A stretch of 6,076 nt of DNA. It comes from Candidatus Tepidiaquacellales bacterium UBA6667 (GTDB lineage: Bacteria; Bacteroidota; Ignavibacteria; Tepidaquicellales; Tepidaquicellaceae). The notes below the pieces were generated by a model. The model saw only the letters and a list, made by a program, of their open reading frames with translations. It ran no database searches and was not told the origin of the DNA. Location: assembly GCA_002455255.1 (NCBI GenBank), contig DKKL01000028.1, forward strand, positions 108,482-114,557. The letters run 5' to 3'. Made by a program: the position numbers and the translations under genes. This document shows positions 1-6,076 of the stretch, in pieces. Positions within the stretch are counted from its first letter, which is position 1, and each line of letters starts with the position of its first letter.

Positions 1-1
1 T

Positions 2-1294
2 CCAAACGAAAATATTAAAATTGAATTAATTAAAAATTCAAATCAATTTATTGAATTAACTGAATCCTATGAAAAATATCATTTAAAATTATTAAGAGAA
101 ATAACAGATCTTGCCCATAATAGATATATCTGGTCTCAGGCTTCAAAGGTAAGATGGAATATGAGAGATGTAGAAGCTAAAACTTTTAATAAAAAATTTA
201 AGCGTAAATTTAAAAAAATTTTAGCATCTGTATTGTCAAACAATTTCTCACTTTCTAAATTGGATTCTCTGTATAAAAAAATATTTTTTAAATCAAAAAA
301 TATCGAAGAATTTGACAAACTTTTCAAAAAAATAAAACCGGAGCTGATATTTTTTACATCTCATTCTCATTCGGTTATTGCAGAGAAGGTATTAATGGCT
401 GCTAAGAAAAATAATATTAAAACCGCTACATTTTTATTCTCGTGGGATAACCTAACTTCTCAGGGCAGAATGTTCCCTCAGTATGATTATTATTTTGCCT
501 GGAATTCAAAAATCAAAAAAGATCTCATAAGAATTTACCCTGATTCGAAACCGGAAAATGTTTTTATTACCGGAACTCCTCAGTTTATGTTTCATTTTGA
601 TGATAAATTTTATGTGCCCAGAGATAAATTTTTGAAGGAACTTGGTTTGAGTGAGGGTGATAAATATATTCTTTATTCTGCCGGTATGAGCCATCATGTT
701 CCTCACGAACCTTATGTTATAGAAAGAATTTCTGAAATTTTAAAGAATATTGATCCTAATTTGAAATTGGTTGTTAGAATTTATGCAAAAGATAAATCCG
801 GTATTTATGATGACCTAAAAATTAGAAGAAAAGACATAAATATTCCTGAGGTTAAATGGGAAAAAAATTATGCTACTCCCTTAATTGAGGATTCTTATTT
901 CTATTCAAATTTATTGAGGTATTGTGAAATTGGTATCAATATTGCATCTACTGTATCTCTCGAATTGTGTATGTTTAATAAACCGGCTATTAATATTGGA
1001 TATAATCCTCCCGGCATTAATGTTTATCCTTATGACTATACGAGATATTATGAATTTGATCATTACAAGCCAATCGCTCAAAGCGGAGCAGTTGATGTTG
1101 TTAAAGATGAAGAGGAGCTTAAATATTCAATTAAAAAATATTTAAGTAATCCGGAGGTTGATTCAGATAAACGGGTGAAGTTAATTAATGATTTTTTTGA
1201 AATTAATAATGTAAGTTTTGAAGCATACTTTAAATCTTCAAATGATTATATAATATCTTACTTAGGAAAAATTATAAAGGAAAGTAATCATTGA
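2..1294 (+). CDS. GT-B-like surface polysaccharide transferase, 5' end outside the window
   Basis: Partial gene of 430 visible residues ending at TGA 1292-1294. The first ATG in frame is at 161, but the frame has no stop back to position 2, and the 53 residues before that ATG read as ordinary protein (for example SYEKYHLKLL and NRYIWSQASK), so the true start is left of the window. Seen, numbering the visible fragment: SWDNLTSQG at 147-155, an FAWNSKIKKDL segment followed by TGTPQF at 190-195, SAGMSHH at 226-232, and an NIASTVSLE segment at 313-321 followed by a KPAINIG strand. This arrangement resembles GT-B-fold proteins of surface-glycan loci, distantly like CDP-glycerol glycerophosphotransferases and UDP-GlcNAc 2-epimerases, where the late Ser/Thr-rich loop and Glu sit at the nucleotide-binding site. 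No signal peptide or membrane helix is visible; a cytoplasmic enzyme is likely. Donor and acceptor cannot be told. Its G+C is higher than that of the following genes. The operon context supports a glycan role. Confidence 0.8.
   Translation, partial: PNENIKIELIKNSNQFIELTESYEKYHLKLLREITDLAHNRYIWSQASKVRWNMRDVEAKTFNKKFKRKFKKILASVLSNNFSLSKLDSLYKKIFFKSKNIEEFDKLFKKIKPELIFFTSHSHSVIAEKVLMAAKKNNIKTATFLFSWDNLTSQGRMFPQYDYYFAWNSKIKKDLIRIYPDSKPENVFITGTPQFMFHFDDKFYVPRDKFLKELGLSEGDKYILYSAGMSHHVPHEPYVIERISEILKNIDPNLKLVVRIYAKDKSGIYDDLKIRRKDINIPEVKWEKNYATPLIEDSYFYSNLLRYCEIGINIASTVSLELCMFNKPAINIGYNPPGINVYPYDYTRYYEFDHYKPIAQSGAVDVVKDEEELKYSIKKYLSNPEVDSDKRVKLINDFFEINNVSFEAYFKSSNDYIISYLGKIIKESNH
1276..1284 (+). promoter_or_regulatory. 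Ribosome binding site of the second gene, supporting a TTG start
   Basis: AAAGGAAAG lies 6 bases before TTG 1291-1293 and is the only good Shine-Dalgarno-like sequence at a gene start in the window. It sits inside the end of the preceding gene. In the frame of the second gene the codons just upstream are TAA (1285) and TCA (1288), so no start further upstream is possible. The next in-frame ATG (residue 58) would remove the first Rossmann strand and glycine-rich loop. TTG is therefore the best start, in the overlap TTGA with the stop of the previous gene. Confidence 0.7.
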
Positions 1295-2535
1295 TTCCTT
1301 TTAACAAAAATATATTAATTGTTACTACTTCACCCCACCATTACGAAGCTGCAGGGGGCAGGGTGAGGGTAATTTCATTTATCAAAAATTTTGACGGTAA
1401 ATTTAATAAATCTGTTCTATTGTGTTTAATTCCTTTTAGATCTTGTTTGAATTTTAAATTAATGAAAGATGCAAAAAATAAGTTAATTAATGATACAGGG
1501 TTAAAGGTTTATTTTGTTTCGCAGCTTCCGGTAAATAGGTTTCTTTTTTTATCAGTTCTTAACACTTACTACTGTTTTTTTTGTATTTTCTTATTTACTA
1601 TTTTTAATAAAATTAACTTTATTCATTGTCACGGTTTGAATGCAGCCCGTCCTTCTATTATTATTAAAAAAATTTTAAAAAGAGTAAAAGTTGTGTTCAA
1701 TGTTCATGGGGCAACTCCTGAAGAACGATTATATGGAAACCCTTCAACTCCAAAAAAATGGATATTGAATCTTGAAAAAGATGAATTATTGGCTTTAAAA
1801 TTCTCTGATGGGGTGATTTTTGTATCTGACTCTTTAAAGAATCATTACATAGATAAGTATAAAATTAAATTTGATCATTCAATTATAATTCCATGTCTTT
1901 TTGAAAATATTATAAATTTAAATTATAATAAAGTTATTCAAAACAGGGAAAAATTGAATTTAAATAATAAAATTGTTTTCATTTATGTTGGTTCGTATCG
2001 AAATTATCAGCTACCATATGAAACATTAAAATTTTTTTGTGATTTGAAGGATGTTTTTGAGAATGCTTTTTTAATTATATTAACCAGTCATATAAATCAG
2101 TTTTCAGAATTGGCAAACAGAATAAAAATCAGTCAAGAGTGTTATTTTATAAAACAAGTTAAGCATTCAGAAATCTCCGAATTTATTGGTTTAGCAGATT
2201 TTGGGTTGTTATTGAGGGAGAATATTGTGGTAAATAATGTTGCGTCTCCAACTAAATTCGGAGAATACTTGAGTTGTGGAGTTCCTATTATAATGTCTGA
2301 ACATATTGGTGATTATTCAGAAATCACAACTTTAGAAAATCTGGGAATTGTACTTAAAAATAATTATTTTGAATCTAAATTAAAAAATGAAATCAATATT
2401 ATTATTAATAAGAGAATGGATTATTTTGAAAGAAGTGTTGATTTTGCAAAGTCAAAACTAACTTGGAATGAAAATTATCATGAACAACTTACAAAGTTTT
2501 ATTTAAGATTTATCAATGAAAAAAATAATAATTAA
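1291..2535 (+). CDS. GT4-like (GT-B fold) glycosyltransferase, TTG start
   Basis: A 414-residue protein of the usual length for retaining GT-B glycosyltransferases; it would transfer a sugar from a nucleotide donor to the growing lipid-linked oligosaccharide at the cytoplasmic face of the inner membrane. Seen: first Rossmann strand NILIVTT at 7-13 with the glycine-rich loop AAGGRVRV at 20-27; a hydrophobic patch at about 84-107, perhaps for membrane contact; FNVHG at 136-140; the linker-type motif GVIFVSDSL at 174-182; start of the C-terminal domain at IYVGS, 231-235; and SPTKFGEYLSCGVPII at 319-334. Glu325 of this last motif matches the second Glu of the GT4 donor site. The first Glu of the classical EX7E motif is absent at that spacing, as in the PTKxxEY-type subgroup. 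It overlaps the previous gene by 4 bases and the next by 20. Sugar specificity is unknown. Codon use is extremely AT-rich. Confidence 0.85.
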   Translation: MIPFNKNILIVTTSPHHYEAAGGRVRVISFIKNFDGKFNKSVLLCLIPFRSCLNFKLMKDAKNKLINDTGLKVYFVSQLPVNRFLFLSVLNTYYCFFCIFLFTIFNKINFIHCHGLNAARPSIIIKKILKRVKVVFNVHGATPEERLYGNPSTPKKWILNLEKDELLALKFSDGVIFVSDSLKNHYIDKYKIKFDHSIIIPCLFENIINLNYNKVIQNREKLNLNNKIVFIYVGSYRNYQLPYETLKFFCDLKDVFENAFLIILTSHINQFSELANRIKISQECYFIKQVKHSEISEFIGLADFGLLLRENIVVNNVASPTKFGEYLSCGVPIIMSEHIGDYSEITTLENLGIVLKNNYFESKLKNEINIIINKRMDYFERSVDFAKSKLTWNENYHEQLTKFYLRFINEKNNN

Positions 2536-3397
2536 TATAATAAATTCAATCCCCGGGATTCGTTTTTTAATTAAATTTTTATATGTTTTAAAGATTGATA
2601 AAAAACTTTATAAATATTCCAAATTCAATGGAAAATTTAAAGTTAAATTATCAAACAATTCTTCATTTAAAATGTTTGGATTTGAATCAATATATTGTAC
2701 TTTTTATTATGTTGGTCTTTATAACAAATGGGAAAAAATTTCAATTAAACTTTGGGAAAACTTTGCAAAATATTCAAATTGTATTTTTGATGTTGGCTCT
2801 AATGTAGGTATTTATAGTTTGGTTGCAGCAACTGTTAATGAGCAAAGTAAAATATTTGCTTTTGAACCGGATAAAATAGCTTTTAACAGATTATATAATA
2901 ATATTCAGCTGAATAAGTTTGATGTTTCCCTCAATAATGTTGTTGTTTCTGATAAATCAGGATTTTCAACATTTTATCAAAATAATAATTCACTAATAAG
3001 TTCATTAGAAAAAGATTTAAATTCGTTTCCTATTGAATTAGAATCTGTATCTCTAAATGATTTTTGTTCAAAAATAAATAATTTTCCTCAATTAATTAAA
3101 ATAGATGTTGAAGGGTTTGAAAATTTAGTTTTGGATGGGATGGTTGAACTATTTAAATTTGAGCCTATAATTTTAGTTGAAATATTACCTAAAAATTTTC
3201 AAAATATGTATTCTCATTTATTGAAAATATTACCTTCAAATTTTTTAACATTTGGCATAGATGAAAATGTTGGGATTTATGATTCGAATTATTTTTTTGA
3301 TATTTCAAAATACAGAAATTATTTAATAATTCCACAATCTAAAATGCCCTTACTCGATGAAATTACAAAAAAAGAATCAATAATAATTTATAAATGA
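2516..3397 (+). CDS. FkbM-family SAM-dependent methyltransferase
   Basis: A 293-residue protein predicted to methylate a hydroxyl group using S-adenosylmethionine. Seen: motif I CIFDVGSNVGIYSL at 89-102, the SAM-binding glycine loop; acidic strand-2 end FAFEPD at 114-119, with Glu117 expected to bind the SAM ribose; the family hallmark LIKIDVEGFE at 193-202; and ILVEI at 219-223. These come in the order and spacing of the FkbM domain. About 85 residues precede motif I, with a basic and hydrophobic N-terminus (IPGIRFLIKFLYVLKI) that could touch the membrane but is not a clear signal peptide. FkbM proteins are frequent in polysaccharide loci, where they are thought to O-methylate sugars; the substrate here is inferred from position only. 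Its ATG lies 20 bases inside the previous gene with just a weak AAGA 7 bases upstream, so translation is probably coupled. It ends in an ATGA overlap with the next gene. Confidence 0.92.
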   Translation: MKKIIINIINSIPGIRFLIKFLYVLKIDKKLYKYSKFNGKFKVKLSNNSSFKMFGFESIYCTFYYVGLYNKWEKISIKLWENFAKYSNCIFDVGSNVGIYSLVAATVNEQSKIFAFEPDKIAFNRLYNNIQLNKFDVSLNNVVVSDKSGFSTFYQNNNSLISSLEKDLNSFPIELESVSLNDFCSKINNFPQLIKIDVEGFENLVLDGMVELFKFEPIILVEILPKNFQNMYSHLLKILPSNFLTFGIDENVGIYDSNYFFDISKYRNYLIIPQSKMPLLDEITKKESIIIYK

Positions 3398-4554
3398 ATC
3401 TTGTTGTCTTTTCACATAAACCTGTATGGTTTTCTCATAGTTCTCCTTCGGGTTATGCTACTGATGGCGGTTTTCCTATGCAGATGAAATACCTTTCTAA
3501 AATTTTTGATTCTACTTATTTATTATTACCTCAATATCCTAATAATCCTGTTGGTGAAATTCCATTGTCAGGAAATAATTTGAAAATAATTGCATTATCT
3601 AAACCAATTGGAGTTGGATTTTTTAGAAAGCTTTGTTTCCCGCTTTGGTTTTTATTTAATTTGCCTAAAATAATTAAATATACATTAAAGGCGGATGTTA
3701 TTCATTCACCCATTCCAGGTGATGTAGGTACAATTGGTATTGTTCTCGCCGTGATTTTTAGAAAAAAATTATTTGTTAGATATTGTGGTAACTGGTTTAA
3801 AATTAAGACATCAGCCGAAAAATTCTGGAAATATTGTATGGAAAATTTAAAAGGTGAAAAATATTTGATGTTAGCTACGGGTGGTGATTCAAAACCTCCT
3901 TCTTCCATAAACCCTCAAATTAAATGGATTTTTTCAACTTCAGTTTCTGTAAATGAAATTGAAAAAAATTTTCTTCCAAAAACATTAAATTCTGATTTTA
4001 TAAAACTTATTATTGTATCAAGACAAGAATTGGAAAAAGGAACCGGGGTAGTTCTTGAAGCTGTGAAAGTTTTAGTGGATGAGGGTTTTAAAATAAACTT
4101 GAAAGTGGTTGGAGACGGTTCTTTTTTAAAAAATTTCAAACAACAATCAGATTCCTTAAACATAAATAATTATGTTGAATTTTTAGGAAAGTTATCAAAT
4201 TTTGAAGTTAAAAATCAATTAAAATCTTCAGATATTTTTTGTTTTCCTACTTGGTCTTCTGAGGGGTTCCCTAAAGTTGTAGGAGAAGCAATGGCTTTTG
4301 GTTTACCTGTTGTAGCAACCCCTGTATCCGTTATCCCAGAATTATTATCAAAGGGAGGTGGTTTATTAATTGATAAGCCAGAGCCATTCTTAATGGTTGA
4401 AGCATTAAAAAAATTGATTTTGGATAAAGAATATTATATGAAAACTTCTGAAATTGCTTTTGAAACTTCTAAAAATTTTACTTTGGAGAATTGGAAGACT
4501 TATATTGAAGAAAATATGAAAAATAAGTGGAAAATAAATTTTAATAATAAATAA
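3394..4554 (+). CDS. GT4 glycosyltransferase with classical EX7E motif
   Basis: A 386-residue GT-B enzyme, full length for GT4, predicted to be a retaining glycosyltransferase using a nucleotide-sugar donor in the cytoplasm. Seen: N-terminal strand LVVFSHKP at 3-10, then SSPSGYATDGGFPMQ at 16-30, a glycine-containing acceptor-side loop I associate with a group of GT4 enzymes in polysaccharide loci; ADVIHSP at 100-106; strand KLIIVSR with Arg210 and Lys215 (VSRQELEKG), placed to bind the donor phosphates; KVVGDGS at 237-243; VEFLGKL at 261-267; and SEGFPKVVGEAMAFGLPVV at 289-307, where Glu290 and Glu298 form the EX7E motif of the donor site. There is no transmembrane helix apart from a hydrophobic patch at about 78-95. 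The start ATG overlaps the methyltransferase stop (ATGA) and no Shine-Dalgarno is visible. The linkage and sugar formed are unknown. Confidence 0.92.
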   Translation: MNLVVFSHKPVWFSHSSPSGYATDGGFPMQMKYLSKIFDSTYLLLPQYPNNPVGEIPLSGNNLKIIALSKPIGVGFFRKLCFPLWFLFNLPKIIKYTLKADVIHSPIPGDVGTIGIVLAVIFRKKLFVRYCGNWFKIKTSAEKFWKYCMENLKGEKYLMLATGGDSKPPSSINPQIKWIFSTSVSVNEIEKNFLPKTLNSDFIKLIIVSRQELEKGTGVVLEAVKVLVDEGFKINLKVVGDGSFLKNFKQQSDSLNINNYVEFLGKLSNFEVKNQLKSSDIFCFPTWSSEGFPKVVGEAMAFGLPVVATPVSVIPELLSKGGGLLIDKPEPFLMVEALKKLILDKEYYMKTSEIAFETSKNFTLENWKTYIEENMKNKWKINFNNK

Positions 4555-5906
4555 TGCTAATTAATTTATTTTATAACCACAGTTTAAGATCTTTTTTGTT
4601 TTTATTTATTTGTGTTGGGTTATGTGAGTTTATTGGTATTTTTAGTTATTTTTTGTGCATTGGTTTTTTAATTCTTGCTATAATTGATATTGTTAAAACA
4701 TCGAATTATAGAATTCAAAGCTATATATTATGGTGCATATTAATATCTATTGCAGAAATTTTATCCAGAATTTCCGGTGCACAGGTTGCTTATGAATTTG
4801 GAAAATATGCTATTATTTTGTTAAGTATTTTGTTATTTGTATTGAATTCAATTAAACCTTCCAATTTTATTTTGTTTTTATTATTAGTTTTATTAATTCC
4901 GGGTATTTTTATTGGTAAATCAGTCGAAGAAATTACCGTTTATAAAAATTTTGCTTTTTATATGTCCGGACAGTTTTGTTTTATTTTTGCTCTGGTGTGT
5001 CTCTATAAAGTTAAAATATCTGTTGATTTTTATTATCTAATTCTTAAAATGATATTTGTATGTTGTTTCTTGCTATCTTTCTTTCTTTATCTTAAATCTC
5101 CTGATTTATCTGAAATTAGCTTTACTACTGAAGCAAACTTTCAAGCATCGGGTGGTTTCGGACCAAATCAGGTCTCTACTGTTTTGGGTTTTGGATTATT
5201 TTCAGGGATTATTCTGATGTTAAATGGTAAAACTTTTTTTAAAAATAAAATATTTGATGTTTTTCTGATTTTGTTTTTATGTTTTAGAATTTTATTGACC
5301 TTCTCTCGTGGTGGTGCATCTGCTGCTGTAATTGCATTATTAATTTACCTTCTCTTATATTTTGTTTTTTTATATAAACACCAACCTCAACAATCGAGAA
5401 AAATTTTTGTAAATATTTTCATTGTTTTATTTGCATTGACTGTTATTTGGAATGTCGTTGATAATTTAACTGATGGTATTTTAGCTAAAAGATATATTGA
5501 AACTATTATCGATGAAGATAATCAAAATATCAGCATAAAAGACAGCAGAGTTTCTATCGCTGAACTTGAAATTGAAAGTTTTGTTAATAATGTTTATTTC
5601 GGGCAAGGGGTTGGTGGATCTCAAAGATACAGAAATGAAGTTCATGGTTTAAGGGCATTATCCCACAATGAATTAACAAGATTATTGGGTGACCATGGAT
5701 TACTGGGGTTATTTTTTATAATTATTTTATTTTTCTTAATCATATTAATTTTTATAAATTCAAACAAAAAACTTTCTATTAATAATATAGCAATGTTTAG
5801 TTTGGCTATATTAACTTATCTTCATTCAAGTACGAGATTATCGTTTACCTGTTTTTTATTAGCCTTATCTTATGTTTTAATTATTCACATTCCTAAAACT
5901 GAATAA
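4554..5906 (+). CDS. O-antigen polymerase/ligase-type membrane protein (Wzy/WaaL superfamily)
   Basis: A 450-residue, very hydrophobic integral inner-membrane protein with about 12 to 14 predicted helices: pairs in residues 13-47, then about 55-70, 84-98, 104-121, 135-151, 159-180, 205-222, 234-250, 255-274, 285-301, and after a large hydrophilic loop 383-402, 411-425 and 429-445. The loop of about 80 residues (302-382), probably periplasmic, ends in LSHNELTRLLGDHGLLG at 369-385, the recognisable signature of the Wzy_C/O-antigen ligase domain; GFGPNQ at 201-206 and TFSRGG at 249-254 also fit. Such enzymes use undecaprenyl-diphosphate-linked glycans, either polymerising repeats (Wzy) or moving glycan to lipid A core or protein (WaaL, PglL). 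Position beside glycosyltransferases of one operon favours a Wzy polymerase, but sequence alone does not separate the roles. The ATG shares one base with the previous stop (TAATG). It is the last supported gene of the operon here. Confidence 0.85.
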   Translation: MLINLFYNHSLRSFLFLFICVGLCEFIGIFSYFLCIGFLILAIIDIVKTSNYRIQSYILWCILISIAEILSRISGAQVAYEFGKYAIILLSILLFVLNSIKPSNFILFLLLVLLIPGIFIGKSVEEITVYKNFAFYMSGQFCFIFALVCLYKVKISVDFYYLILKMIFVCCFLLSFFLYLKSPDLSEISFTTEANFQASGGFGPNQVSTVLGFGLFSGIILMLNGKTFFKNKIFDVFLILFLCFRILLTFSRGGASAAVIALLIYLLLYFVFLYKHQPQQSRKIFVNIFIVLFALTVIWNVVDNLTDGILAKRYIETIIDEDNQNISIKDSRVSIAELEIESFVNNVYFGQGVGGSQRYRNEVHGLRALSHNELTRLLGDHGLLGLFFIIILFFLIILIFINSNKKLSINNIAMFSLAILTYLHSSTRLSFTCFLLALSYVLIIHIPKTE

Positions 5907-5908
5907 TT

Positions 5909-5929
5909 TATTAAAATATAGTTTTAATA
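5909..5929. repeat. AT-only inverted repeat after the last gene
   Basis: TATTAAAA (5909-5916) and TTTTAATA (5922-5929) are perfect 8-base inverted arms around a 5-base loop, starting 3 bases after the stop of the membrane protein gene. The position suits a transcript end. However, the stem has no G-C pair and no T-run follows (the next bases are TTTACACG), so it is at best a poor intrinsic terminator. In sequence this AT-rich it may be chance. Confidence 0.3.
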
Positions 5930-5949
5930 TTTACACGAAAAAATTCTTA

Positions 5950-6076
5950 TGATGTTATCCTCTCACAACCTCTTCCTGAAAAATCAACACAGGCAGTTCA
6001 CAAGCTCCTCCCTGTTCTGGTAAGCAGTATGACACCGAGTGGAAATATTACGTTAAAGGGATTCTTTCCCGATAAA
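5950..6076. other. Higher-G+C tail of unknown nature, running off the window edge
   Basis: Composition changes abruptly here: by hand count about 54 of 126 bases are G or C (43%), against roughly 13-35% in most lines sampled from the gene cluster. Three readings are possible. A + strand frame is open from 5915 to the edge without ATG, GTG or TTG before an ATG at 6029, which would begin MTPSGNITLKGFFPDK. On the - strand a frame enters from the edge and ends at the stop complementary to 5998-6000, giving a 25-residue tail containing NPFNVIFPLGVILL. ATG 5949 gives only 24 codons. None has enough length or a recognisable motif to be called a gene. It may be the end of a neighbouring gene, a dispersed repeat or a mobile-element edge. 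Confidence 0.4.

Noticed and set aside
136..327. 63-codon open frame on the - strand
   Set aside because: It lies opposite the 5' part of the first gene, whose frame continues through it with recognisable protein; the antisense translation has no motif.
924..1145. 73-codon + strand open frame inside the first gene
   Set aside because: It is out of frame with the conserved late GT-B-like motif region of the real gene and has no ribosome site or motif; a shadow frame.
2595..2807. 70-codon + strand open frame inside the methyltransferase gene
   Set aside because: It overlaps the N-terminal part and motif I of the FkbM protein in another frame; no independent evidence.
3702..4163. Two - strand open frames of 68 and 82 codons
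   Set aside because: Both lie opposite conserved parts of the EX7E glycosyltransferase and read as its antisense, with no family features.
5907..5949. Bacteroidota-type promoter (TTTG ... TAnnTTTG) for a downstream gene
   Set aside because: TATAGTTTT at 5917-5925 looks vaguely similar but lacks the TTTG element and a matching upstream box, and no downstream gene is established.
5952..5968. The - strand reads TTGTGAGAGGATAACAT, strikingly close to the E. coli lac operator core (15 of 17 bases)
   Set aside because: There is no LacI-type regulator or sugar-catabolism gene nearby, the organism does not look enterobacterial, and only one half of the operator symmetry is resembled. Chance, or at most a vector or assembly contaminant worth excluding.
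6046..6071. Small hairpin GGGA...TCCC near the right edge as a terminator or element end
   Set aside because: The stem is only 4 base pairs with no T-run or partner repeat; too weak to call.
1..6076. CRISPR array, tRNA, rRNA or insertion sequence
   Set aside because: No regularly spaced direct repeats, no tRNA-like cloverleaf or rRNA-like stretch, and no transposase were seen; protein-coding genes occupy nearly all of the window.

Overview
The window is an internal piece of a cell-surface polysaccharide locus (O-antigen, capsule or exopolysaccharide) from a very AT-rich bacterium. Five genes lie head to tail on the + strand and fill positions 2 to 5906 with no intergenic space. Hand-counted 60-base lines give about 33-35% G+C in gene 1 and about 13-20% in most lines sampled from genes 2, 3 and 5. 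Low G+C, near absence of Shine-Dalgarno sequences except before gene 2, and glycosyltransferase types common in Bacteroidota, Ignavibacteriota and relatives suggest that broad group. No marker gene is present, so the assignment is tentative.

Layout: (1) 2-1294, a GT-B-like transferase whose reading frame is open to the left window edge, so its N-terminus lies outside; (2) 1291-2535, a GT4-like glycosyltransferase starting at TTG; (3) 2516-3397, an FkbM-family SAM-dependent methyltransferase; (4) 3394-4554, a GT4 glycosyltransferase with the classical EX7E motif; (5) 4554-5906, a multi-spanning membrane protein of the O-antigen polymerase/ligase type (Wzy/WaaL superfamily). Adjacent genes overlap by 4, 20, 4 and 1 bases, so they are almost certainly one transcript with coupled translation. 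The operon promoter must lie upstream of the window.

How the genes fit together (inference): the cytoplasmic glycosyltransferases would build an oligosaccharide repeat on a lipid carrier, the FkbM protein would O-methylate a sugar or other hydroxyl, and the membrane protein would polymerise or transfer the flipped repeat on the outer face of the inner membrane. The flippase, the initiating sugar-phosphate transferase and any chain-length regulator are not in the window.

The last 170 bases (5907-6076) hold no gene that can be supported. An AT-only inverted repeat follows the last stop codon. From about 5950 the composition jumps to roughly 43% G+C, with short open stretches on both strands that run off the edge. 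This junction is the least explained part of the window. The rest is a fairly ordinary polysaccharide cluster, and I found no convincing new system.
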